Assembly (NCBI GenBank): GCA_020853395.1
Contig: JADYYY010000007.1
Coordinates: 186,001-250,000 of the forward strand
DNA length: 64,000 nucleotides
Direction of reading: 5' to 3'
From: Acidobacteriota bacterium
Lineage (GTDB): Bacteria; Acidobacteriota; Vicinamibacteria; Vicinamibacterales; SCN-69-37
Position 1 is the stretch's first letter. Each line of letters starts with the position of its first letter. A program made the position numbers and the translations under genes. The notes beneath the pieces are model-generated. The model searched no databases. It saw nothing but the letters and a program-made list of their open reading frames with translations, and was not told the DNA's origin. Positions 43,643 to 52,929 of the stretch are shown piece by piece.

Positions 43643-44527
43643 CTACGGACGGCAGGCGCCCGGCTTCGGTCTGACGTAGTAGCTCTTGTAGTTCGACGCC
43701 TTCGGGTCCATGCATCCCTCGAGCTCGAGCAATTCGATCTTGCGGAAGTCGGCTGGCGCCGTTTCGGCCTGAATCGAGATGAAGCCGCCGGCGAGCGGCG
43801 TGCCGTCGACCTTCACGGCCGGATCGACCGGGTTCACCGATCCGCCGCCGATCTGCGGCCGCGTGTACTCGAGCACGGCCTGTCCGTCGATCAGGTGCTG
43901 GATCGCCTCGTCGCCCTTGACGAGCACTTCGACCCGCACCCACTGGTCGCCGTCGTACGTCTTCGAGCTCGAGTTCAGACAGTGCGTCGTCGTCAGCAGG
44001 CCTTTCATGACGATGTTGGTGCCGGGCGTGCAGACGTTGGCGGTCGTGCGCGGCTTGCCGTCGCCGAGGCCGCCGAGCAACTGCACCTCGATTGAGATCG
44101 GGAAATCCTGATCGCGCAGCATCGTCCGCGGATCGGGACTGCTCAGCATGAGCCCGTTGTTGCGCATCGCCCAGGCCGGCCCGCCGGGCACCTGCTGCCC
44201 CACGAACCGGTACTCGGCGGCGAGCAGGTAGTACGAGAACGGCTGCCCGTAGAAGAGGTGGCCGAACTCTCCGTCGAACTTCGTCCACTTGTCGTAGCGG
44301 ACTTTCAGCAACCCGTCTTCGACACGGAACGTGTCGTTGAAATTCTCGCCGAGCGGGTGCTTCGTGAACTTCGGCGTCCAGCCGCCGAGATCGCGCCCGT
44401 TGAAGAGCTGAATCCAGGCCTTCTCGTCGGCCTGTGCCTGCGAGGCCGCCGGCGCCGACCGGCCGGCGATGGCCGACGCGCCGAGTCCGGCCAGGACGAT
44501 CCCGAGCGTCCATCCTGCTCGCTTCAT
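43643..44527 (-). CDS. Exported DUF1080 (3-keto-disaccharide hydrolase-type) protein
   Basis: This 294-residue protein has a signal peptide (GWTLGIVLAGLGASAIAGRS) and one DUF1080 jelly-roll: WIQLFNGRDLGGWTPKFTKH, YYLLAAEYRFVGQQVPGGP, RNNGLMLSSPDP, FPISIEVQLLGG and YTRPQIGG. A conserved C-terminal GFISIQAETAPADFRKIELL motif is typical. A short Cys pair region follows (GCMDPKASNYKSYY ... GACRP). It is probably a periplasmic glycan-related hydrolase or binding protein. ATG 44527 has GAGG just upstream. It is convergent with the PHP gene 30 bases away. Confidence 0.85.
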   Translation of the reverse strand: MKRAGWTLGIVLAGLGASAIAGRSAPAASQAQADEKAWIQLFNGRDLGGWTPKFTKHPLGENFNDTFRVEDGLLKVRYDKWTKFDGEFGHLFYGQPFSYYLLAAEYRFVGQQVPGGPAWAMRNNGLMLSSPDPRTMLRDQDFPISIEVQLLGGLGDGKPRTTANVCTPGTNIVMKGLLTTTHCLNSSSKTYDGDQWVRVEVLVKGDEAIQHLIDGQAVLEYTRPQIGGGSVNPVDPAVKVDGTPLAGGFISIQAETAPADFRKIELLELEGCMDPKASNYKSYYVRPKPGACRP

Positions 44528-44620
44528 ACGCACCTCGACGACAGAGAGACGAGGGGGACTATACGACAGAACGGGCGAGGGGTTGCCACGTCCGAGCGCG
44601 GCCCGCTAGCATGCCCTGCT

Positions 44621-45676
44621 GTGCCGCGTCCGCGTCTCGATCCCTCCGTCTTCAATCTGCCCGTCGAGCGCATGCGCAGCGGGTACTACTCCGACAAGTA
44701 CTTCGTGCGCACGCGGGACGTGCTGCACCGCGAGGGCCACGCGCCGCGCGTGCTGATGCAGGTGTTCGGCAAGTCGCGGGCGTACCTCGGCGGCATCGAC
44801 GAAGCCATCGCGATCCTCAAGCTCTGCGCCGACGACTGGCACGCGCTCGAGGTGCACGCGCTCTACGACGGCGACGAGATCGCGCCGTACGAAACCGTCA
44901 TGACGATCGAAGGGCCGTACCCGTCGTTCGCCGTGCTCGAGACGCTGTATCTCGGCGTGCTCGCGCGCCGCACGCGCGTCGGTACCAACACGCGGCTCGT
45001 GGTCGACGCCGCCCGGCCCAAGACCGTGATGTTCTTCCCGGCGCGCCACGATCATTGGCTCGTGCAGACGGGCGACGGCTACGCGGCGCACATCGCCGGC
45101 GCCATCGGCGTCTCGACCGACGCGCAGGCGAGCTGGTGGGGATCGTCCGGCATCGGCACGGTGCCGCACGCGCTCGTCGCGGCGTACGGCGGCGACACCG
45201 TGCGCGCGACGCAGGCCTTCGCCGAGGCGACCGGCCCCGATGTGCAGATCGTCACGCTCGTCGACTACGAGAACGACTGCGTCCGCACGTCGCTCGAGGT
45301 CGCGCGCGCGCTCGGCGCCCGGCTCTGGGGCGTGCGGCTCGATACGTCCGAGAACCTCGTGGACCGGTCGATCATCCCGCAGATGGGCGCGTTCCGGCCG
45401 ACGGGCGTGATCCCGCAGCTCGTCCGCAACGTGCGCGAGGCGCTCGACCGCGACCGCTTCCGCTCCGTCCGGATCGTGGCCTCCGGCGGGTTCACGGTCG
45501 AGAAGATCCGCCAGTTCGAGGAACAAGGCGTGCCGGTGGACTCGTACGGCGTCGGCTCGTCGCTCTTCGGCGGCCGCTACGATTTCACCGCCGACATCGT
45601 GATGGTCGAGGACCGCCCGCAGGCCAAGGTCGGCCGCCGCTACCGGCCGAACCCGAGGCTCACACGAGTGGACTAG
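44621..45676 (+). CDS. Nicotinate phosphoribosyltransferase family protein
   Basis: This 351-residue protein has the NAPRTase fold: MRSGYYSDKYFVRTRDVL, EGPYPSFAVLETLYLGVLAR, KTVMFFPARHDHWL, STDAQASWWGSSGIGTVPHALVAAYGGD, GVRLDTSENLVDRS and IVASGGFTVEKIRQFEE. It makes nicotinate mononucleotide from nicotinate, PRPP and ATP in NAD salvage. It is shorter than E. coli PncB (400) and closer to the archaeal/Thermotoga-type enzymes. The GTG start at 44621 gives family length; the frame is open far upstream but without motifs. It is convergent with the HpaI-aldolase gene 18 bases away. Confidence 0.88.
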   Translation: MPRPRLDPSVFNLPVERMRSGYYSDKYFVRTRDVLHREGHAPRVLMQVFGKSRAYLGGIDEAIAILKLCADDWHALEVHALYDGDEIAPYETVMTIEGPYPSFAVLETLYLGVLARRTRVGTNTRLVVDAARPKTVMFFPARHDHWLVQTGDGYAAHIAGAIGVSTDAQASWWGSSGIGTVPHALVAAYGGDTVRATQAFAEATGPDVQIVTLVDYENDCVRTSLEVARALGARLWGVRLDTSENLVDRSIIPQMGAFRPTGVIPQLVRNVREALDRDRFRSVRIVASGGFTVEKIRQFEEQGVPVDSYGVGSSLFGGRYDFTADIVMVEDRPQAKVGRRYRPNPRLTRVD

Positions 45677-45694
45677 CTGTCGCCCCCGACGCGA

Positions 45695-46459
45695 TCACTT
45701 CCGGAGCGTCGTGAGACAGTCCTGGAGTCCGGCGCGCAGGGCACCGCCGTCCGATCCGAGCGCGACGAACGAGTAGCCCCAGTCGCGGCATCGCGGCACG
45801 AGCGCGGGGTCGTGCACGAGGATGCCGGCCGCCTTGCCGTGCGCGCGGGCCGAGGCGCTCACGCGACGGAGCGCCTCGACGAAGCGCGGATGATCGTACT
45901 GGTCCGGCAGGCCGAGGGTGTACGAGAGGTCGGTCGGTCCCACGAACAGAACGTCGGCGCCGTCGACGGCGGCGATCGCGTCGACGTGATCGACGGCGGC
46001 GGGCGTCTCGATCTGCAGCACCGCGAGCAGCCGCTCGTGCGCGTGCGCGAAGTACTCGCCGAACGCCGCGCCGAATGCCGATCCGCGATGGAACTTCGCC
46101 ACGCCCCGCACGCCCCTGGGCGGATAACGCATCGCGGCGACCGCGCGCGCCGCCTCGTCCGGCGTGCTCACGTACGGCACCATCACGCCGCAGGCGCCCG
46201 CGTCGAGCACCCGCTTGACGCGCGCCGCGTCGTTCGCGGCGATGCGCACAATCGGCACGGCGGGCGTCGCCGACGCTGCCTGCAACTGATGCAGCAGCGT
46301 GTCCTCGCCTCCCGGCCCGTGCTCGTGATCGATCAAGAGGAAGTCGAAGCCGACCAGGCCGGCGATTTCGACGACGAGCGGCGACGCCAGGTTCAGGAAC
46401 GTGCCGCACGTCCACTCACCGGCGAGCACCCGCGCGCGGAATTCCGGCGATGGTTTCAT
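45695..46459 (-). CDS. HpcH/HpaI-type class II aldolase
   Basis: This 254-residue aldolase of the HpcH/HpaI/GarL family cleaves 2-keto-3-deoxy or 4-hydroxy-2-oxo acids to pyruvate and an aldehyde with a divalent metal. Motifs are LVGFDFLLIDHEHGP (catalytic His), GACGVMVPYVSTPDEA, RGVRGVAKFHRGSAF, LLAVLQIETPAAVD (metal Glu), DVLFVGPTDLSYTLGLP (metal Asp) and a final VALGSDGGALRAGL. No signal peptide is present, so it is cytoplasmic. The start, ATG 46459, lies 141 bases from the divergent GGDEF-EAL gene. Confidence 0.9.
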   Translation of the reverse strand: MKPSPEFRARVLAGEWTCGTFLNLASPLVVEIAGLVGFDFLLIDHEHGPGGEDTLLHQLQAASATPAVPIVRIAANDAARVKRVLDAGACGVMVPYVSTPDEAARAVAAMRYPPRGVRGVAKFHRGSAFGAAFGEYFAHAHERLLAVLQIETPAAVDHVDAIAAVDGADVLFVGPTDLSYTLGLPDQYDHPRFVEALRRVSASARAHGKAAGILVHDPALVPRCRDWGYSFVALGSDGGALRAGLQDCLTTLRK

Positions 46460-46599
46460 GCGCGCGCATCGTACACCGGCCGCGTTCAAAATTGTGGACG
46501 ACCGTGCGTTTCTGTCGGCGGCGCCGGTGCGGTCCCGTGCAGAAACGTGATCGCCGCTTCCCGGCCCGAGGGCACACCTCTTGCTCCCTCCCGCGGCCG

Positions 46600-49377
46600 A
46601 TGCCGTCCGTCCATCCCCCCTTTCAAACCCCGCCAGGCTCCTCCGGCTCCTCCGCCCCTGACCACGCGTCGTCACCCGGCGATGGCGGAGACCTCCACAC
46701 GACGCTCGAGCGGCTGCATCGCCAGTTCGATGCGCTCGGCCAGGCGGCGCAGATGGACACCATCATCGGCGGCGACGTGGACGCCGCCGCCCGCGCGCTC
46801 GTCGAGCTCGCGACGCGCGCCATGGCGTGCGAGCGCGTGAACGCCTGGCTCTTCAACGAAGCCGAGTCGGAGCTGCACTGCATCGCCTGCTACGAGGCCA
46901 CGCCAGGGCGGCACTCGTCCGGCATGGTGCTCTGCGAGCCCGACTTCCGCAACGAGTTCCAGGCGCTCAAGGACGCGCGCTACGTCGACGCGCACGATCC
47001 GTTGACCGATCCGCGCACGGCGGGCTACGTCGAGTCGTACTTGAAGCCGCTCGGCATCACCTCCATGCTCGACGCGGTCATTCGCGCCTCGGGCCGCAAT
47101 CTCGGCCTGCTCTGCTTCGAGCACGTCGGCCGGCCGCATCGCTGGACGAAGGACGAGATCGCGTTCGCCTGTCAGCTCGCCGACAAACTCGGCCTCGCCC
47201 TGCTCACGCGCGAGCGGCTCGGCGCCGCCGAACGGCTGCGCGACAGCGAGGCCGCGCTCGCCGAGGCGCAGGCGATCGCGCGCGTGGGGAGCTGGGAGTT
47301 CGATCTCGTCCGACGGACGCTGCGCTGGTCGCGCGAAACGTACCGCATCTTCGGCGTGACGCGCGCGACGTTCGTGCCGACCTACGAGGCCATGCTGACG
47401 CGGCTCCATCCCGACGATCGGGACCGGGTGGACGTGGACTTCCAGGCCTCCGTCCGGACCCGGACGCTGCTCGCGCTCGATTTGCGGATCGTGCAGGACG
47501 ACGGCCAGATCAGGCACGTGCACGCGCGCGGCCGCACGTCCTACGACGCCCAGGGCCGGCCGACGCGCGCGGTCGGCACCGTGCAGGACATCACCGAACG
47601 CAAGCGCATCGAGGACGACCAGCAGTTCACCAACACGCTGCTGCGCACGCAGATGGAGACCTCGCCCGACGCGATCCTCGTCGTGGGGACCCATGGGCGC
47701 ATCATCGCGGCCAACCAGCGTTTCGCGGACATGTTCCTCACGAGCGTCGATCGACTCCTCGGCGCCGACGGCGACCAGGTCCTCACCGCGGCGGCGTCGC
47801 ACATGAAGTCGGCCGACGCCTTCCTCACCCGGCTGCGCCAACTGCACACGCCCAGCGACGAGATGGGTCACGACGAGCTCGAGACGACCGACGGCCGCTA
47901 CTTCGAACGCCACACGGCGCTGCTCCGCACGCCGGCCGGCACCGAGCTCGGCCGCGTGTGGTTCTTCCGTGAGATCACCGCGCGTAAATCCGCCGAGCTG
48001 CAGATCCTCCATGCCGCGCGGCACGACGCGCTCACGGGCCTGCCGAACCGCCGGGTCTTCGTCGAGGAGCTGCGGCACGCGATCGCCCGGGTGACGCGCG
48101 GCGCCAAACCCTTCGCCGTGCTGTACCTCGATCTCGACTACTTCAAGGACGTCAACGATACGCTCGGCCATCCGGTCGGCGACGAGCTGCTGCGGGTGGT
48201 GGCGGCGCGGCTGCGCGCCACGGTCAGAGACACCGATCTCGTCGCGCGCTTCGGCGGCGACGAGTTCGCCGTCGTGGTCTCCGAGATCGACCAGCCGGTG
48301 GACGCCGCCATCGTCGCCAGCCACATCGCCAAGGCCATCAGCGAGCCGTGCTGGGTGCAGGAGAGCGAGATTCGGCTCGGCGCCAGCATCGGGATATCCG
48401 TGCACGGCCCGCAGTACCTCGATCCGGAGATGCTGCTGGCGCACGCGGACGTCGCGCTCTACCGCGCGAAGGCCGAACGGCGCGGCTTCTACCGGTTCTT
48501 CACCGAGGCGATGGACACCGACGTGCGCACGCGCGTCACCCTGCGCAGCGAGCTCCGTCGCGCGATCGACGACGGCCAGCTCTTTCTCGTGTATCAGCCG
48601 CAGATCGACCTCGAGTCAGGGCGGATCACCGGCGTCGAGGCGCTCGTGCGATGGCGTCATCCCGAGCGAGGCGTGCTGGATCCGGGCGTGTTCATTCCCG
48701 TTGCCGAGGACAGCGGCCTCGTCGTCGCGCTCAGCCACTGGGTGCTGCGCGACGCGTGTCACCGGACGCGCGCATGGCTCGACGAAGGCATCCCGCTGTC
48801 GCGGGTCAGCGTCAACCTGTCGGCGGTGCAGTTCAAGATGGCCCTGGAGCTCGAGGCCGAAATCGCGGCCGCACTGGTCGACTCGAGCCTGGCGGCCCAC
48901 TATCTCGAGCTCGAGCTGACCGAGTCGGTGCTCATGGCGGCCTCGCGCGAACACAACGACGTGCTCGCCCGCCTGCGCGCCAACGGCATGACGCTCGCGA
49001 TCGACGACTTCGGCACCGGCTACTCGTCGCTCGGGTACCTCCGGCGGTTCCCGGTCGATCGGATCAAGATCGCGCGCGAGTTCGTCTCGCGCATCCTCGA
49101 CGATGCGGGGAGCGCGGCGATCGTGAAGGCAACGATCAGCCTGGCCCGCGAGCTGGGCATGGCGGTGATCGCCGAAGGCGTCGACTCGCCGGCGCAGGTC
49201 GGATTGCTCAGCCAGTGGGGCTGCCGCGAGGCGCAGGGGTTCTTCTTCGCGAAGCCGCTCAGCGGCGACGAGATCACGCCGCTGCTCCGGCGCGGCCACA
49301 CGATGTCGTTCGTCCCTCCGCCGCGCCGGCGGCGGCTGCGGGACGGCTCCGACGTACCGACCCCATCGGTCCACTAG
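46600..49377 (+). CDS. GAF-PAS-PAS-GGDEF-EAL c-di-GMP signalling protein
   Basis: This 925-residue cytoplasmic protein has, in order, a GAF domain (about 45-205), two PAS domains (about 215-345 and 350-470), a GGDEF domain and an EAL domain. The GGDEF domain is intact (HDALTGLPNRR, RFGGDEFAVVV) and has an RxxD inhibitory site (RDTD) five residues before GGDEF. The EAL domain is also intact (GVEALVRWRHPE, NLSAVQFK, LELTESVLM, DDFGTGYSSLGYL, AEGV). It could therefore both make and break c-di-GMP, with the sensory domains setting the balance. It has no membrane segment. ATG 46600 has only a weak ribosome-binding site; earlier in-frame starts would add about 50 unconserved residues. Confidence 0.92.
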   Translation: MPSVHPPFQTPPGSSGSSAPDHASSPGDGGDLHTTLERLHRQFDALGQAAQMDTIIGGDVDAAARALVELATRAMACERVNAWLFNEAESELHCIACYEATPGRHSSGMVLCEPDFRNEFQALKDARYVDAHDPLTDPRTAGYVESYLKPLGITSMLDAVIRASGRNLGLLCFEHVGRPHRWTKDEIAFACQLADKLGLALLTRERLGAAERLRDSEAALAEAQAIARVGSWEFDLVRRTLRWSRETYRIFGVTRATFVPTYEAMLTRLHPDDRDRVDVDFQASVRTRTLLALDLRIVQDDGQIRHVHARGRTSYDAQGRPTRAVGTVQDITERKRIEDDQQFTNTLLRTQMETSPDAILVVGTHGRIIAANQRFADMFLTSVDRLLGADGDQVLTAAASHMKSADAFLTRLRQLHTPSDEMGHDELETTDGRYFERHTALLRTPAGTELGRVWFFREITARKSAELQILHAARHDALTGLPNRRVFVEELRHAIARVTRGAKPFAVLYLDLDYFKDVNDTLGHPVGDELLRVVAARLRATVRDTDLVARFGGDEFAVVVSEIDQPVDAAIVASHIAKAISEPCWVQESEIRLGASIGISVHGPQYLDPEMLLAHADVALYRAKAERRGFYRFFTEAMDTDVRTRVTLRSELRRAIDDGQLFLVYQPQIDLESGRITGVEALVRWRHPERGVLDPGVFIPVAEDSGLVVALSHWVLRDACHRTRAWLDEGIPLSRVSVNLSAVQFKMALELEAEIAAALVDSSLAAHYLELELTESVLMAASREHNDVLARLRANGMTLAIDDFGTGYSSLGYLRRFPVDRIKIAREFVSRILDDAGSAAIVKATISLARELGMAVIAEGVDSPAQVGLLSQWGCREAQGFFFAKPLSGDEITPLLRRGHTMSFVPPPRRRRLRDGSDVPTPSVH

Positions 49378-49510
49378 CCGCGAGCCGACTGCCAAGCTCA
49401 CGGAGGCGCGTGCGCACGTCCCGGGCGGCAAAGGGCGCGCCGGCCGAGTCGCCGCGCCCGCGATTCCGGGGCCGCCTGCGGTGGCGTAGAATGCGCCGCG
49501 GGAGTCAACC

Positions 49511-50866
49511 ATGACCGCCATTCCGCGCCGCAGCCTTCTGAAACTCTTCGGGGGCGCCGGGTTCGCCGGCGTCTCGACGCGCCGGATGCTCGCCGCCGAG
49601 GCGGCCGCCGCGCAGGCCACGCGCGCGCTGCCCACGCCGCGCATCCGCGACGTGAGCGTGATCGAGACCGCGCCGGGCGGCGTGAGGCTCACGGTCGTCA
49701 AGATCACGACCGACCAGGACGGCCTCTACGGCTACGGCTGCGCGACCTTCACGCAGCGCGCCGATCTCGTCAGGCCGGCCGTCGAGCGCTATCTCAAACC
49801 GTTCCTCGTGGGTAGACCGGCCGATCGCATCGACGACACCTGGCAGGCGCTGTACTTCAGCTCGTACTGGCGCAACGGGCCGGTGCTGAACAACGCGATC
49901 AGCGGCGTGGACCAGGCGCTCTGGGACATCAAGGGCCGTCAGGCCGGCATGCCCGTGTACCAGTTGCTCGGCGGCAAGTGCCGCGAGGCCGTCGACTGCT
50001 ACGGACACGCAGCCGGCAACGAGATCCCGCAGGTCATCGAGAACGCGAAGAACTACATCGCGCAGGGCTTCCGTCACGTCCGCGTCCAGGTCGGCGTGCC
50101 GGGCATGGCCGGCTACGGCGCGGGTGGCGGTGCGGCGGCGGCGCAGGCCGCGCTCCACAACGCGCCGGTCTTCGAGCCGATGGCGTACTACCGGCGCGCC
50201 ATGCGGCTCTTCGACGCGTGCCGCACCGAGCTCGGCGACGAGATCGAGCTGCTCCACGACGTGCACGAGCGCGTGTCGCCCAACCAGGGCGTCCAGTTCT
50301 GCAAGGACGCCGAGCGGTTCAAGCTCTTCTTCGTCGAGGACCCGGTGTCGCCAGAAGACATCGCGTACTTCCGCCAGATTCGACAGCAGTGCAGCACGCC
50401 GCTCGCCATGGGCGAGCTGTTCAACAGCCCGCACGAGTGGCAGCCGCTCATCGCCGAGCGGCTGATCGACTACATCCGCATCCACGTCTCGCAGGCCGGC
50501 GGTCTCACGCCCTGCCGGAAGATCGCTGCCTTCGCCGAGCAGTTCGGCGTGAAGACGGCCTGGCACGGGCCCGGCGACGTCTCGCCCGTCGGCCACATGG
50601 CGAACGTCACGCTCGGCATCGCGTGCTACAACTTCGGCATCAACGAATACTCGGCGTTCAACCAGAATCACCAGGAGGTCTTCAAGGGCTGCCCGGTGAT
50701 GAAGAACGGCTACCTGTGGGTGAACGAGTCGCCGGGATGGGGCATCGAGATCGACGAGAAGGCCGCGGCGAAGTTCCCGTTCGGACGCGAGACCGGCGAG
50801 CGCGGCCAGCTCAACGGCGGATGGGGCGAGGTGCGTCGCCGGGACGGCACGGTGATCAAGCAGTAG
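49511..50866 (+). CDS. Tat-exported enolase-superfamily dehydratase (mannonate-dehydratase/RspA-like)
   Basis: This 451-residue protein of the mandelate racemase/enolase superfamily is closest by motif to ManD/RspA: ISGVDQALWDIKGRQAGMPVY, LGGKCREAVDCYGHAAG, ELLHDVHERVSPNQ (metal Asp plus catalytic region), FFVEDPVSPED (metal Glu), PLAMGELFNSPHEW (metal Glu) and TAWHGPGDVSPVGHMAN. The N-terminus IPRRSLLKLFGGAGFAG is a twin-arginine signal, so it should act in the periplasm, unlike classical ManD. ATG 49511 follows GGAG. A sugar acid is the likely substrate but cannot be specified. Its 3' end overlaps the convergent glycosyltransferase gene by 11 bases. Confidence 0.87.
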   Translation: MTAIPRRSLLKLFGGAGFAGVSTRRMLAAEAAAAQATRALPTPRIRDVSVIETAPGGVRLTVVKITTDQDGLYGYGCATFTQRADLVRPAVERYLKPFLVGRPADRIDDTWQALYFSSYWRNGPVLNNAISGVDQALWDIKGRQAGMPVYQLLGGKCREAVDCYGHAAGNEIPQVIENAKNYIAQGFRHVRVQVGVPGMAGYGAGGGAAAAQAALHNAPVFEPMAYYRRAMRLFDACRTELGDEIELLHDVHERVSPNQGVQFCKDAERFKLFFVEDPVSPEDIAYFRQIRQQCSTPLAMGELFNSPHEWQPLIAERLIDYIRIHVSQAGGLTPCRKIAAFAEQFGVKTAWHGPGDVSPVGHMANVTLGIACYNFGINEYSAFNQNHQEVFKGCPVMKNGYLWVNESPGWGIEIDEKAAAKFPFGRETGERGQLNGGWGEVRRRDGTVIKQ

Positions 50867-52364
50867 ACGCGGCGATGGTCCTGAGCCGCCGGGCGCGCGT
50901 CCACAGCGCCGGCCATGCCTCGACGAGCGCGCCGAAACGCCGAACGAAGCCGGCGAGCGCGCGATAGCCCGCGTCGATGCCGGCGCGATCGTGGAACTCG
51001 ATCGGCAGCGCAAACCACGGGGAGTCTGCCGCGGCTGCCACCCGGCGCCGGCAGTCCGCGAGCGCGTCGCGCCAGTACTGCGGACAGCCCTGCGTGAGGG
51101 CGTCACGCTCCGCCGCGTCGATCTGCTGGAACCTCGCGGTCCGCATCACGCCCGCGACGAACGCCTTGAACTCGAGAGGCTTCCACCCGGCGACGTCCTG
51201 CAGCCCCGCGCCGACGTCGCGAAGCCGCGCCGCTGGCGATTGGCGTGCAGACGTCCGGGCGAGACGGCGGATCAGCACGATCAGCAACTCGGCGACCCGC
51301 ACCTGCGTCACGCCGCGACGTTCGGCCTCGGTGTACGGCGACCGGCGCGCCGAATCGTGTAGCACGCCGACTGCCAGATGGCCGAACAGCGCGGCCGCGT
51401 CGGTCGCCGCGAGAAGCGCGCCGAAGACGCCGTCCTCGTTGCGGGAGATCGGCGGAAACGGCGGCGCGAGCCGGCGGTTCTCCAGAGCCAGGCACCCGGC
51501 GGGCGTATTGGCGGCGTGCGTGGCGTAGCTCGCAACGGCGACGCGGCGCTCTTCCCGGCTCGTCATCGCGGTCCTGAATTCGCGGGCACTCGACCAGAGC
51601 CGCTCGCGTAACGATCCGCGGCTGAAGAGCAAGCGATCGGGCGCCGGACGCCCGGCGTCTCCGGCCATGCCCGCGCAGGTCACGCGCACGGTCATCGGAC
51701 GTCCCTGGGCCACCCGCGCCTTCAAGTGCGCGCACGCGTCATTCAGGTCGGGCAGGTCGAGCGCCGCATCCGTCGGCACGGCCCCGACCTGCCGGCCCAG
51801 CAACTCCTCGTGCGCGCCGAGGAGGTCTATCGGCGGGCGCGTCACCAACGCGAGCGCCGCACGGCGGGTTGGAAAGAACCTGAACTCGCGGCGCTCGTCG
51901 TGCCCGGCGACTGTCCATCCATGCCGCCGATCCGGCAGCTCCCACGGCTCCAGCACGATGTCGTCGTCGACGAACAGCACCTGTCGGCCCGCAGTGAGCA
52001 ACAGGAGCAGATTGCGATTCGCCCCGGCGCTTCCCGGCGTGAGCGACGACGCGAGCGCGCGCGGCACGCGCCACGCTCGCCGCAGCCGCGCAGCTTTCGC
52101 GGCACCGATGTAGATGAACGCCATCTTCGAGTGCTTCGTCGCGCGCGTGACCACCGCCCGCGTCTCGCGACGCCCGCGTGCCGTCCGTGAGCCGTCGACA
52201 ACGACAGCTCGAAGCCGGCGGCCTGGAGGCGCAGCGGCGACGACCGATGCCAGCGTCCGTGCGAGGCTCGCGGGCCGATCGGCCGTCACCACGCCGATGT
52301 CCGTGATTGGAGAGACGCTGGCCACGGGGCTCCACCGGCCAGCGTGCCTGGCCGCACAAAGCAC
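50856..52364 (-). CDS. Glycosyltransferase-like (GT2/GT-A fold) protein
   Basis: This protein of about 502 residues opens like a family 2 glycosyltransferase: [47 protein letters not shown] (111-126) and the DXD-type metal/sugar-nucleotide motif VLFVDDDIVLEP (129-140). The rest (about 200-502) is alpha-helical with FPPISRNEDGVFGALLAATD and no family I can name. No membrane segment is present. The GTG start at 52364 is uncertain; an in-frame GTG 13 codons later is an alternative. It is the third gene of the minus-strand kinase / Cys-rich small protein / glycosyltransferase unit, 213 bases after the Cys-rich gene, so it may glycosylate that product. Confidence 0.72.
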   Translation of the reverse strand: MLCAARHAGRWSPVASVSPITDIGVVTADRPASLARTLASVVAAAPPGRRLRAVVVDGSRTARGRRETRAVVTRATKHSKMAFIYIGAAKAARLRRAWRVPRALASSLTPGSAGANRNLLLLLTAGRQVLFVDDDIVLEPWELPDRRHGWTVAGHDERREFRFFPTRRAALALVTRPPIDLLGAHEELLGRQVGAVPTDAALDLPDLNDACAHLKARVAQGRPMTVRVTCAGMAGDAGRPAPDRLLFSRGSLRERLWSSAREFRTAMTSREERRVAVASYATHAANTPAGCLALENRRLAPPFPPISRNEDGVFGALLAATDAAALFGHLAVGVLHDSARRSPYTEAERRGVTQVRVAELLIVLIRRLARTSARQSPAARLRDVGAGLQDVAGWKPLEFKAFVAGVMRTARFQQIDAAERDALTQGCPQYWRDALADCRRRVAAAADSPWFALPIEFHDRAGIDAGYRALAGFVRRFGALVEAWPALWTRARRLRTIAASTA

Positions 52365-52456
52365 TACTCGACGCGACGGACCTCGTCAGACGCACTGGCC
52401 CACGCTGTCGACTTCGACATCGTCGAGTCGTATGTGCTGAGCCGCAACTGACGGCG

Positions 52457-52486
52457 TTGTGAGTCGTGAGCTCTGAGTTGTGAGGC
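52457..52486. repeat. Short dispersed repeat (ACTCACGACTCA-like), copy B
   Basis: The plus strand reads TTGTGAGTCGTGAGCTCTGA followed by GTTGTGAGG, a run of about three degenerate 9-10 bp units. It lies in the 213-base gap upstream of the glycosyltransferase-like gene and downstream of the Cys-rich small gene. It resembles the runs at 33871-33913 (reverse orientation) and 55834-55866. Confidence 0.55.
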
Positions 52487-52577
52487 CGGACGGCGGCCAC
52501 ACTCGAGACGCACTCTCAGAGCTCGAGATCGCGCCACGGGCAACGGCTCATGGGCGTGACGTCGGGGTGCGCCGAGA

Positions 52578-52883
52578 TCAGGAGCAGAGATCGGGCATGT
52601 CGCAGTGATCGCCGCAGTCGACGAACGGATGCCGGCAATCCTGCCCGCGCGCGCTGGACGTTGGCGGTTGGCGGTACTTGTGCCGGATGTCCTGGACGAA
52701 CGTGCCGAGATCCTTGAACAACGACAGCATCTTCGTGTGCTTCCTGTCGTCGCCCGAGTAGATCGAGATCCCTTCCCGCTCGATCGCCAGCACGTACTGA
52801 CGCAAGCCGGCGAGAATGGTCGCATCGCTTCCCGTCCGTGACCGTTGGACGGTCCGTGCCCGATTCGAAGGACGCTTGGCCAT
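52578..52883 (-). CDS. Small Cys-rich-tail protein, candidate modified-peptide precursor
   Basis: This 101-residue protein has a basic N-terminus (MAKRPSNRARTVQRSR), a helical middle (ILAGLRQYVLAIEREG, HTKMLSLFKDLGTFVQDI), and a C-terminal tail GQDCRHPFVDCGDHCDMPD followed by LCS. Cysteines are at 83, 90, 94 and 100 only, all in the last 20 residues, with several Asp and two His. It has no signal peptide. A leader-like helical part followed by a short Cys-rich tail is the layout of some ribosomal peptide precursors; a metal-binding protein is the main alternative. ATG 52883 has AGAGGAGA six bases upstream. It starts 46 bases after the kinase stop and precedes the glycosyltransferase-like gene. 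I recognise no family. Confidence 0.6.
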   Translation of the reverse strand: MAKRPSNRARTVQRSRTGSDATILAGLRQYVLAIEREGISIYSGDDRKHTKMLSLFKDLGTFVQDIRHKYRQPPTSSARGQDCRHPFVDCGDHCDMPDLCS

Positions 52884-52929
52884 CAGGTCTCCTCTGCTGG
52901 GTGAACGCCGCCGCGCGCGGAGAATAGCA

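Noticed and set aside
46450-46599. Longer N-terminus for the GGDEF-EAL protein
   Set aside because: The extra 50 residues overlap the divergent aldolase start, are Cys/Arg-rich and match no domain.
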